DNA of 5,296 nt from Pseudomonadota bacterium (GCA_015222855.1 JADFWA010000085.1:1-5296); one strand, 5' to 3'; counted from the stretch's first letter, positions 1-5,296 are shown. Notes: generated from the letters alone by a model not told the origin. Numbers and translations are program-made.

Positions 1-744
1 CTGTTCTAATGCGAGTCTGGCGGTTATCAGTGATCCGCTTTTATCGTTTGCCTCTACGACGACCACACCGAAGGAAGCGCCGCTTATGATCCTGTTTCTT
101 GCCGGGAAGTTCGGCCCGTCAGGCGGGGTGGTAAAGGGGAATTCCGTGATAACGGCCCCATTTTCAGAGATTTCTTCGAAGAGCTTCCTGTTTTCAGGGG
201 GATAAACTACATCAATGCCGCATCCCAGGACGGCTATTGTTCTTCCTTTCCCGGCAAGCGCCCCCCTGTGTGCCGCCGAATCTATTCCCCTTGCCATACC
301 GCTGACAATGGTGATTCCATGCATGGCGATCTCGCGGCAGAGGCGCTCCGTGGAAAATTTGCCGTAGGTAGTGGCCATCCTCGAACCAACGACAGCGACG
401 TTTATATCCTTTTCAACCAGGGTTCCCCTTACATAAAGAAGGGGCGGGAAGTCATATATGTTCAGGAGGTTTTTGGGATATATTGAGCTATTCGCTGTTA
501 TTAGGGAGACGTTTGATTTGTCAGCCAGTTCAAGTTCCCTGTATACTTTCTGCCAGTCATTGAAGTCCTTGATTTTACGGGCTGTTTTCTGGGCGATACC
601 CGGGATTACCTTTAGTGTATTAAACGGTGCGTTGAAGACGTTTTCAGGAGAACCGAAGGCCTCGATTAAGTTTTTGAAGCCGACACTTCCCACGCCGTTG
701 ACAAATTTTAAGGCAAGCCAGTATTTCAGGTCGTCTCTGTTCAT
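1..744 (-). CDS. dprA: DNA-processing protein DprA, N-terminal 248 residues (cut by window edge)
   Basis: Read on the minus strand from ATG 744-742, the frame stays open for 248 codons to base 1, so the C-terminus lies outside the window; full DprA is usually about 300-370 residues. DprA binds single-stranded DNA in the cytoplasm, protects incoming transforming DNA and loads RecA; it is also kept in many species not known to be transformable. Residues about 14-58 form the N-terminal helix-hairpin-helix-like region (GVG at 17-19, IPGIAQKTARKI at 47-58). The Rossmann-like core follows, with VVGSR ending at R122, SGMARGIDSAAH at 148-159, GCGID at 174-178 followed by YPPEN, FPARNRIISG at 213-222 and SGSL at 236-239. 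These are the family's hallmark motifs in the right order, with no frame break. I chose ATG 744 because the conserved helix region starts soon after it and no ATG lies just upstream in frame. No clear Shine-Dalgarno precedes it. It is divergent from the padR operon. Confidence 0.96.
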   Translation of the reverse strand, partial: MNRDDLKYWLALKFVNGVGSVGFKNLIEAFGSPENVFNAPFNTLKVIPGIAQKTARKIKDFNDWQKVYRELELADKSNVSLITANSSIYPKNLLNIYDFPPLLYVRGTLVEKDINVAVVGSRMATTYGKFSTERLCREIAMHGITIVSGMARGIDSAAHRGALAGKGRTIAVLGCGIDVVYPPENRKLFEEISENGAVITEFPFTTPPDGPNFPARNRIISGASFGVVVVEANDKSGSLITARLALEQ

Positions 745-755
745 TTCGCAGGGAA

Positions 756-783
756 GATATATCGGATAATTGAAAAGAGTCAA
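756..783 (-). promoter_or_regulatory. Candidate sigma70-type promoter for dprA
   Basis: On the minus strand TTGACT (plus-strand 778-783, five of six consensus bases) is followed after 16 bp by TATATC (plus-strand 756-761, four of six). Transcription would begin near 749, only about five bases before the dprA ATG. With no Shine-Dalgarno in front of that ATG, the mRNA could be almost leaderless. The -35 hexamer overlaps the first five bases of the 16-bp sequence repeated at 2454-2469. This is inferred from hexamer matching only. Confidence 0.35.
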
Positions 784-794
784 TAAAAATCTTT
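779..794. repeat. 16-bp direct repeat, copy 1 (GTCAATAAAAATCTTT)
   Basis: The sequence GTCAATAAAAATCTTT is identical to positions 2454-2469, the gap after the transporter gene. Both copies lie in intergenic DNA in the same orientation. Copy 1 is followed by a T-rich stretch, copy 2 by the TCTTTGCGT tandem. A 16-bp perfect match is unlikely by chance in 5.3 kb, though the AT-rich composition weakens the argument. The rest of 795-860 holds no coding frame that resembles a gene. Confidence 0.6.
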
Positions 795-870
795 TTTGTT
801 TTCATTTGGTGACAGTGGAGGTGTTGATAAACCCCCCTTGTCCCCAATTATATTCAGCGTCATTTAATAC

Positions 871-896
871 TTGACATTATCGGTATACGATATTAT
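871..896 (+). promoter_or_regulatory. Candidate promoter of the padR-MFS operon
   Basis: A perfect -35 hexamer TTGACA lies at 871-876. The best -10 match is TATTAT at 891-896 (five of six), but the spacer is only 14 bp. A 17-bp spacer would instead use TATGTG at 894-899, a poor match. The core elements are interleaved with the TATCG/CGATA half-sites at 878-908, so a bound repressor would cover the promoter. The short spacer suggests either a weak promoter or that the true -10 is the poorer hexamer. Confidence 0.5.
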
Positions 897-908
897 GTGT
901 AGATATCG
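878..908. promoter_or_regulatory. Putative PadR operator: three TATCG/CGATA half-sites
   Basis: TATCG (878-882) and CGATA (888-892) form a perfect inverted repeat around GTATA. A third half-site, TATCG at 904-908, makes a second dyad with the middle one, CGATAT (888-893) and ATATCG (903-908), separated by 9 bp. The cluster lies directly over the candidate -35/-10 region, 24 bp before the PadR start codon. PadR regulators commonly bind inverted repeats in their own promoters. That this PadR binds here is inference from position and symmetry. Confidence 0.5.
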
Positions 909-920
909 ACTATGGATAAT

Positions 921-926
921 AAGGGG
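921..926 (+). promoter_or_regulatory. Ribosome binding site that fixes the padR start at 932
   Basis: AAGGGG at 921-926 sits 5 bases before ATG 932. The in-frame GTG at 926 shares its first base with this site and so cannot use it. This makes ATG 932 the more likely start than the two-codon-longer GTG start. Confidence 0.65.
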
Positions 927-931
927 TGTCT

Positions 932-1240
932 ATGATCAGAGAAATTGACTTGGCATTTATAAAGCTTCATATTCTGTATCATGCTGAAAAAGAGGAGGTT
1001 TACGGCCTCGGTTTGATTGAGGAACTGGGGCGGCATGGCTATGCATTAGGTCCCGGGACACTTTATCCCACCCTGTCTAAAATGGAAAGAACAGGCCTTT
1101 TGACTTCCGAGAGCAGAACGGTTAACCACAAGCAGCGCAAGTACTACCGAATTACCCCGGACGGAACGAAGCAACTCGCAAAGGTTAAGGCAAAAATAGG
1201 GGAGTTATACCGTGAAGTAGTGGAGGGAAAGGATGAATAA
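932..1240 (+). CDS. PadR-family winged-helix transcriptional regulator
   Basis: This is a 102-residue cytoplasmic DNA-binding protein, the usual size of the short PadR subfamily (PadR-s1 / PF03551 type). The N-terminal part carries LHILYHAEKEEVYGLGLIEEL (residues 12-32), then the family signature GPGTLYPTLSKMERTGLL (40-57), where the recognition helix lies. The wing follows with KQRKYYRITPDG (67-78), and a short C-terminal helix (about 80-98) probably dimerises. PadR-s1 proteins are generally ligand-responsive repressors of adjacent efflux or detoxification genes. Its stop codon overlaps the start of the transporter gene by 8 bp, so the two are co-transcribed and probably translationally coupled. 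The inverted repeats at 878-908 are the likely autoregulatory operator. The inducer cannot be read from the sequence. The start is taken at ATG 932 on the strength of the ribosome binding site at 921-926; a GTG at 926 would add two residues. Confidence 0.93.
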   Translation: MIREIDLAFIKLHILYHAEKEEVYGLGLIEELGRHGYALGPGTLYPTLSKMERTGLLTSESRTVNHKQRKYYRITPDGTKQLAKVKAKIGELYREVVEGKDE

Positions 1241-2420
1241 GGGCAGGCAAGTTAATATCTTTAAGGGTGTTACCCGAAATATACTTGCATTAGGATTGGT
1301 GAGTTTATTTACCGATCTTAGCAGCCAGATGGTCTTTCCGTTAATTCCCCTGTTCTTGACTTCCGTGCTGGGCGTCGGCGCCTTTGCTGTGGGTATCGTT
1401 GAAGGCGCTGCTGAAACAACAGCATCCCTGCTAAAAGGTGTATCCGGTTATTGGTCCGACAAACTTAAAAAGAGAAGACCTTTTGTTCTGTTTGGTTATT
1501 CCCTTTCATCCATAACAAAACCATTGTTTGCTTTCGCCCATATCTGGTCTTTTGTGCTTTTTATAAGAGTCGTGGAAAGAATTGGAAAAGGCTTGAGAAC
1601 GGCTCCGAGGGATGCACTTGTGGCTGAATCCTGTGACGAAAGCGTGAGGGGCAAGGCCTACGGATTTCACAGGGCTATGGATGGTATCGGTTCGATATTA
1701 GGAGCGGTTCTTGCTTTTTTACTCCTCCCGATTTTAGGATATAGAAACATCTTCCTGCTCGCATTCATTCCGGCAATAGTCGGAACAATTACAGTTCTGT
1801 TTGTCAGGGAAAAAAATGCGCCCGTTGAAGAGGAAACTAAAGCGAAGCCTGTCAAAGTCAGTTTTAGAGAATTGCCTGTGAATTTAAGGTTGTTTATTGT
1901 CGTGTCCTCAGTATTTGCATCGGGTCATTTCGGGTATGCCTTTTTACTGTTAAGGGCGAAGGACATTGGATTGACGGACAGTACGGCAATTCTTCTGTAT
2001 GTGTTGTTTTACGTCGTTTACACGTTATGCTCGATACCTTCGGGGATATTATCGGACAGGTTCGGGAGAAAACCTGTCCTGGTTGCAGGTTATCTGTTAT
2101 TTGCCGTTACATCCCTTGGACTGATGTTCACTTCGAGTATTTACAGTATTATAGTATTTTTCGTCATTTATGGAATATTTTATGCCCTCATCGATGGTGT
2201 CCAGAGGGCCTTCGTAGTCGACTTGGCGCCGGAGAATCTGAGGGCGACAGCACTGGGAACATTTCACATGGCCATAGGATTGGTAGCGCTTCCGGGCGGA
2301 TATATCGCAGGGTTGCTGTGGGATAAAATAAATCCGGAAGCGACCTTTCTGTATGGTTTCACGCTTGCCGCTCTTTCAACAGTCCTCTTTGTATTTGTGA
2401 AAGATAAGGGTCTGTCATGA
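1233..2420 (+). CDS. Major facilitator superfamily transporter, probable drug/metabolite efflux permease
   Basis: This 395-residue inner-membrane protein has about twelve hydrophobic segments in two six-helix halves. A charged cytoplasmic loop near 192-212 (REKNAPVEEETKAK) separates the halves. The loop between helices 2 and 3 carries the MFS motif A, GYWSDKLKKRR (72-82, with D76 and R81/R82). The second half repeats it as GILSDRFGRKP (271-281). The family-typical sequences SLFTDLSSQMVFPLIPLFL (24-42), RIGKGLRTAPRDALVAES (116-133) and RGKAYGFHRAMDGIGS (139-154) place it in a broad group of uncharacterised proton-driven MFS proteins. As I recall it, that group usually has SSEM where this protein has SSQM (Q32). 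GGAGGG at 1222-1227 lies 5 bases before ATG 1233 and inside the padR coding sequence, consistent with coupled translation. Pairing with PadR points to efflux of an inducing compound. The substrate is unknown and could equally be a metabolite. Confidence 0.93.
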   Translation: MNKGRQVNIFKGVTRNILALGLVSLFTDLSSQMVFPLIPLFLTSVLGVGAFAVGIVEGAAETTASLLKGVSGYWSDKLKKRRPFVLFGYSLSSITKPLFAFAHIWSFVLFIRVVERIGKGLRTAPRDALVAESCDESVRGKAYGFHRAMDGIGSILGAVLAFLLLPILGYRNIFLLAFIPAIVGTITVLFVREKNAPVEEETKAKPVKVSFRELPVNLRLFIVVSSVFASGHFGYAFLLLRAKDIGLTDSTAILLYVLFYVVYTLCSIPSGILSDRFGRKPVLVAGYLLFAVTSLGLMFTSSIYSIIVFFVIYGIFYALIDGVQRAFVVDLAPENLRATALGTFHMAIGLVALPGGYIAGLLWDKINPEATFLYGFTLAALSTVLFVFVKDKGLS

Positions 2421-2453
2421 AGTAAGTGGTGCAGTTGGGTTAATTGGAGCAGT

Positions 2454-2469
2454 GTCAATAAAAATCTTT
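2454..2469. repeat. 16-bp direct repeat, copy 2 (GTCAATAAAAATCTTT)
   Basis: This is identical to 779-794 upstream of dprA. Here it lies 34 bp after the transporter stop and runs directly into the TCTTTGCGT tandem, sharing its first five bases (2465-2469). It may be the edge of a dispersed intergenic repeat of which only this part is shared with copy 1. Confidence 0.6.
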
Positions 2470-2491
2470 GCGTTCTTTGCGTCTTTGGGTT
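2465..2491. repeat. Short tandem repeat, TCTTTGCGT units
   Basis: TCTTTGCGT occurs at 2465-2473 and again at 2474-2482, followed by a degenerate unit CTTTGGGTT at 2483-2491. Runs of the CTTTGCGT type are seen as intergenic filler in many environmental bacterial genomes, as I recall. No function is evident, and no terminator-like stem with a T-run is visible between the transporter stop and this point. Confidence 0.6.
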
Positions 2492-2527
2492 AAAAATAGC
2501 GGTTCTGAGTTCAAAACAGGAACCTTG

Positions 2528-2585
2528 AGTAGGGTGGTATTTTATATGCCACCGTTTGCGGTCGGGTGTAAAACCCGACCCTACT
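2528..2585. repeat. Twin-hairpin palindromic element (REP/MITE-like)
   Basis: The 58-bp segment is bounded by perfect 8-bp inverted repeats, AGTAGGGT (2528-2535) and ACCCTACT (2578-2585). Inside are two hairpins of equal size, each with an 8-bp stem and 5-nt loop. The first (2533-2553) pairs GGTGGTAT with ATGCCACC through one G-T wobble. The second (2560-2580) pairs GGTCGGGT with ACCCGACC perfectly. Six bases separate them, and the outer repeats overlap the stems, so either two hairpins or one long cruciform could form. There is no T-run after the second stem, so it is not a standard intrinsic terminator. No flanking target duplication is visible. The layout resembles REP/BIME elements or a small MITE. 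It ends 21 bp before the next gene. Confidence 0.75.
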
Positions 2586-2606
2586 GTAGTAAAGGGTTTA
2601 CATACG

Positions 2607-5174
2607 ATGTTTAAACGAATTTTTATCCTTTTAATTATATTGCTGGTTTTCAGTCCGCACAGTGTTATGGGGGCAGATGCGGGGCTGAATACGATCAAGC
2701 TTGAGGCAGGTACGAGACTCCTGCAGGTTGGGTCAAGGTGTTTTTTGAAGGCTGTCGGTCGGTATGAGGACGGTTCAGAAAGGGATATCACTGGTAAAGT
2801 GGAGTGGGTATCGGTAAATCACAGGGTAGGGCGGTTTGTTGGTAAAGGTGTACTTATGGGTGAGGCCGTAGGGAGCACCCTTGTCTTTGTCAGGCTGAAA
2901 AAAATCAGGAGTGGTAGTATAAGGATACAGGTACAGCCTGCAACCCAGCCTGTGCTAAAGGTGTCGCCCCGCGAAATTGATCTGGGGAATGTTGAAAGGA
3001 ACAAAAGTAAAGAGTTGTCCATATCCATCAGGAATATCGGTATGGGAGATCTCAGATGGGAGGTTAGAAGTGATACCTCTTGGCTGGTACCGGATCATGA
3101 CCTGTCCCGGGATGCCTATGACCTGTGGCTGAAAACACAATCCGAACAGGTTCCATACAATACATGGAAAGATAAGAAAAGGAACCTGCCGGATAAATTA
3201 ACCGGAAGAGAAACGGATGACGTTACCATTACGGCATATACGGTTGATCTACCGGACGGAGAACATAAGGGGACCATTATTGTGACCTCCGGTGTGGAAA
3301 GGAGAGAGATCGAGGCTTCCATGAAAGTGGTTTCTCTTGAGTACATATCCATTACCCCTGTCTCTATCAAAATACGTCCGGGGCAGAGGAGAAGATTCAG
3401 GGCAGTGGGGATCTGGTCTGATGGAAGCAGGACGGATTTATCGGAGCCTGCGGATGGGCAATGGGTAGTTTCCGATCCTTATATTGGAGGGTTTTTGTAT
3501 GGCAGACCTGTCTTTGTGGCGAAAGATACAGGGGAGACGGAGATCAGGAAGATCAGGGGAGATGTAGTAAGTGATGTCGTGCGGGTTGTGGTCGAAGAGG
3601 GCATATCCCGCTCTGTGCTGGCGGTATCTCCCAGAGAGGTGGATCTTGGCGCCATCGGCCCGGGAGAAAGCTCCAGAGGCGATTTCTTCTTGAAAAACTT
3701 TGGTTCTGGATTTCTGAACTGGTCTGTCGACGGGCCTTCAGGATGGTCTTTGGCCGGCGAGGAAGAACTGTCAGGTGTTGTGCGCGATAAACCCGGGCGC
3801 ATCCGGGTTCATCTCAGATCCTTAAAGGGGGATGATATAGGAAACTGGGAAGATTTTGAATTGTATCCGATACAATTAAGAATAGAATCCGGCGGCAGAT
3901 CTGTATCCTATGTGAAGGGCTTGCCCGCCGGAAGCCAGAGAGAGATGATAAAACTGACCTCCGATGGTGGAATGAGAAGGATTTTTCTGAAATTTGAGAT
4001 TGCACAGGCGGAATCAGCCCCGTCTATGAAAGTGGGCCCTCTCGGGATGGATGCAGGGGTAGTCGAGTCTGGTAAACAGTTGGTCAGGAGGATCAAACTG
4101 GTAAATAAGGGTGGGGATATCCTGAAGTGGAAGGCCAGGCTGCAGCGAAACCGTAAAAGCTTTGCCGGTGTACCCCTGAAAAAAGGGAGATATGTATCTC
4201 TTTTGAATAAAAATATTCGTGGTAAGAAGGCATATATGGCACCGGCTCGTTTAAAGGACTCAGTTGATATCTCCGGTGTATGGTCTGAGGATGGGGGGTA
4301 TCCTTGTGGTTATGGTAATGATGATGTATTGAAATACAGCTTTTCTGGAACGGGTATCGCTCTGTTTATCTGGAAGGACTTTGACGGAGGAGACCTGGCG
4401 GCGCATATCGATGACAGGTTAGTGAAAAAGATTGACTGTTATTCCCAAAAAAAGGAGAGAGCGGAAATTCTGTTAGCCGAAGGTCTTGAAGAAGGGCCGC
4501 ATGTCCTGACACTCGTCAATCAGGAGGGGCATGTAGCAATTGAAGGAATGAGGGTTTACAGCAAGGATACGAGGAGGGGTGGTCCTGGCTGGATAAGAAT
4601 TTTCCCCGATACAGGTACGACAACCAGAGAGACGGACTATGTCAATATTATGATTAACTCACGGGGATTGAGACCGGGATATTATAGCGAGAACATACTT
4701 TTTAGCTCTAATGGGGGGACGGCGGTTATTGAAGTATCTCTTCAGGTATTAAGTGGTAAGGCAGCAAAAACCTTGAATATTTATCGCTATGTCAGGGGGT
4801 CCGATTATTTATTCACGGCGAATCCCGAACTTGAAAGCCAGGGTTTCCTCCGAAGATATAAAAGGGAAGGAAATGCCTTCAGGCTTTTCAACAAAGGCAC
4901 GCCGGGGACAACTGAATTTTTCAGGTGGTACAATTCATCAAAGGGAGACCACTTTTATTCATATGAGCGGGACGGAGGAGGAAAACTTCTGAAGGGTTAT
5001 GCCTTTGAAGGGTCGATCGGGAATATTGCAACCACCAGGCTTTCCGATACAAAAGAACTGTATCGCTGGTTCAATATATCTTCGGGAGTTCATTTTTATA
5101 CAACCGATTCAAAAGGGGAGGGATGCCCCCAGAGAGGCTATAAATATGATGGCATAGCGGGTTATGTCAGATAA
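2607..5174 (+). CDS. Secreted modular surface protein: Ig-like, BACON-like, jelly-roll and DUF5648-like repeats
   Basis: The 855-residue product begins with a Sec signal peptide: K3/R4, a hydrophobic core at 5-15, and likely cleavage near VMG-ADA at 20-25. There is no lipobox. Domains in order: Ig-like Big_2 type (28-110, RYEDGSERDIT); BACON-like (116-243, VSPREIDLGNV, then LPDGEHKGTIIVTSG); second Ig-like (247-330, IWSDGSRTDLS); second BACON-like (337-466, VSPREVDLGAI); third BACON-like (about 473-513 and 659-715), interrupted by a galactose-binding-like jelly-roll (about 546-651, YSFSGTGIALFIW, EGLEEGPHVLTLVNQEG). The C-terminus has three DUF5648-like repeats (725-762, 769-809, 817-855) with FRWYNSSKGDHFYSY and YRWFNISSGVHFYTTD. 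BACON and jelly-roll folds often bind glycans; no catalytic domain or cell-wall anchor is visible, so an extracellular adhesin or glycan-binding role is inferred. The frame also opens upstream from TTG 2556, but that would encode the palindromic element and bury the signal peptide, so ATG 2607 is preferred. A weak AAAGGG (2591-2596) precedes it. Confidence 0.85.
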   Translation: MFKRIFILLIILLVFSPHSVMGADAGLNTIKLEAGTRLLQVGSRCFLKAVGRYEDGSERDITGKVEWVSVNHRVGRFVGKGVLMGEAVGSTLVFVRLKKIRSGSIRIQVQPATQPVLKVSPREIDLGNVERNKSKELSISIRNIGMGDLRWEVRSDTSWLVPDHDLSRDAYDLWLKTQSEQVPYNTWKDKKRNLPDKLTGRETDDVTITAYTVDLPDGEHKGTIIVTSGVERREIEASMKVVSLEYISITPVSIKIRPGQRRRFRAVGIWSDGSRTDLSEPADGQWVVSDPYIGGFLYGRPVFVAKDTGETEIRKIRGDVVSDVVRVVVEEGISRSVLAVSPREVDLGAIGPGESSRGDFFLKNFGSGFLNWSVDGPSGWSLAGEEELSGVVRDKPGRIRVHLRSLKGDDIGNWEDFELYPIQLRIESGGRSVSYVKGLPAGSQREMIKLTSDGGMRRIFLKFEIAQAESAPSMKVGPLGMDAGVVESGKQLVRRIKLVNKGGDILKWKARLQRNRKSFAGVPLKKGRYVSLLNKNIRGKKAYMAPARLKDSVDISGVWSEDGGYPCGYGNDDVLKYSFSGTGIALFIWKDFDGGDLAAHIDDRLVKKIDCYSQKKERAEILLAEGLEEGPHVLTLVNQEGHVAIEGMRVYSKDTRRGGPGWIRIFPDTGTTTRETDYVNIMINSRGLRPGYYSENILFSSNGGTAVIEVSLQVLSGKAAKTLNIYRYVRGSDYLFTANPELESQGFLRRYKREGNAFRLFNKGTPGTTEFFRWYNSSKGDHFYSYERDGGGKLLKGYAFEGSIGNIATTRLSDTKELYRWFNISSGVHFYTTDSKGEGCPQRGYKYDGIAGYVR

Positions 5175-5195
5175 GTGACTAACCCGGACAAGCCG

Positions 5196-5212
5196 GAACC
5201 AAGAAATGGTTC
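5196..5212. repeat. Small hairpin downstream of the large gene
   Basis: GAACCA (5196-5201) and TGGTTC (5207-5212) form a perfect 6-bp stem around a 5-nt AGAAA loop, 21 bases after the stop codon. No T-run follows. Its right arm runs into the first GGTTCAA unit of the heptamer array, so it belongs to the same GGTTC/GAACC repeat family rather than being a separate terminator. Confidence 0.5.
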
Positions 5213-5270
5213 AAGGTTCAAGGTTCAAGGGTTCAAGGTTGATCGTTTTCTAACCACTGAACCGTGAACC
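5208..5270. repeat. GGTTCAA heptamer array with inverted counterpart
   Basis: GGTTCAA occurs at 5208-5214, 5215-5221 and 5222-5228, then after one extra G at 5230-5236, with a partial GGTT at 5237-5240. Fifteen bases after the last full GGTTCA come AACC and two TGAACC units (5258-5263 and 5265-5270), spaced seven apart. The last full unit can pair as GGTTCA-GGTT with AACC-TGAACC around an 11-nt loop (5241-5251), and register slips allow other foldings. Arrays of this kind recur in intergenic DNA of various bacteria. No coding frame is apparent here. Confidence 0.7.
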
Positions 5271-5289
5271 TGAGTAGTTACGATTTTTT
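5263..5289 (+). terminator. Weak intrinsic terminator candidate
   Basis: CGT-(G)-AAC (5263-5269) can pair with GTTACG (5277-5282) around a 7-nt loop. One A and six T (5284-5289) follow. The stem has only six pairs and a bulge, so it is weak. The stronger GGTTCA/TGAACC stem at 5230-5263 just upstream competes with it, or could assist if it forms first. It is placed properly to end the large gene's transcript. Confidence 0.35.
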
Positions 5290-5296
5290 CTCGTTC

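Noticed and set aside
458..769. 103-codon plus-strand frame inside dprA.
   Set aside because: The antisense strand carries clear DprA motifs through the same region, so this is a shadow frame.
912..935. Mini-ORF of seven codons (MDNKGCL) ending in a TGA that overlaps the padR ATG, a possible leader peptide.
   Set aside because: It has no ribosome binding site of its own, no regulatory codon bias, and is short enough to occur by chance.
2465..2491. CRISPR-like short repeats.
   Set aside because: The units are 9 bp and directly adjacent with no unique spacers; the same is true of the 7-bp array at 5208-5240.
2556..2606. N-terminal extension of the large protein from TTG 2556.
   Set aside because: The extension would encode part of the palindromic element, has no ribosome binding site, and would place a signal peptide at an internal position. 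ATG 2607 starts the signal peptide properly.
2560..2606. Intrinsic terminator for the padR-MFS operon at the second hairpin of the twin-hairpin element.
   Set aside because: The stem is strong, but the bases after it (CTACTGTAGTAAAGGG) contain no T-run.
2264..2791. 175-codon open frame on the minus strand across the end of the transporter gene and the start of the large gene.
   Set aside because: It lies antisense to two well-supported genes, runs through the intergenic repeats, and its translation resembles no protein family I recognise.
4201..4460. Enzymatic domain in the middle of the large protein.
   Set aside because: The region has the strand pattern of a binding jelly-roll and no recognisable catalytic motif, so no activity is assigned.

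Overview
The window looks like ordinary chromosomal DNA from a Gram-negative bacterium. It has moderate GC content, ATG starts with AAGG/GGAGG-type ribosome binding sites, and short palindromic and heptamer repeats filling the intergenic gaps. The gene content and repeat style recall sediment or anaerobe lineages such as Desulfobacterota or Nitrospirota. That placement is an impression only; no marker in the window fixes the taxon.

Layout: (1) 1-744, minus strand: the first 248 codons of dprA (DNA-processing / RecA-loading protein), cut by the left edge. (2) 745-931: a divergent intergenic region with a candidate dprA promoter on the minus strand. On the plus strand it has a TTGACA-type promoter embedded in a cluster of TATCG/CGATA half-sites, a likely autoregulatory operator. 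(3) 932-2420, plus strand: a two-gene operon, a PadR-family winged-helix regulator overlapping by 8 bp a 12-helix major facilitator transporter. (4) 2421-2606: a repeat-rich intergenic region with a 16-bp sequence also present upstream of dprA, a TCTTTGCGT tandem repeat, and a compact twin-hairpin element bounded by 8-bp inverted repeats. (5) 2607-5174, plus strand: a large secreted modular protein of 855 residues. It has a signal peptide, two Ig-like/BACON-like units, a third BACON-like domain split by a galactose-binding-like jelly-roll, and a C-terminal array of three DUF5648-like repeats. (6) 5175-5296: non-coding, with a small hairpin, a GGTTCAA heptamer array with its inverted counterpart, and a weak terminator-like stem followed by six T.

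How the genes relate: the PadR/MFS pair reads as a self-contained ligand-responsive efflux module. The regulator probably represses its own promoter and is relieved by a compound the transporter handles. The large exported protein is probably transcribed separately, because a repeat-filled gap of 186 bp separates it from the transporter; its domains suggest an extracellular glycan- or surface-binding role. dprA is divergent and functionally unrelated (transformation/recombination). I found no defence system, CRISPR array, rRNA, tRNA, transposase or phage gene. The most unusual items are the domain-in-domain architecture of the large protein and the palindromic element directly before it.
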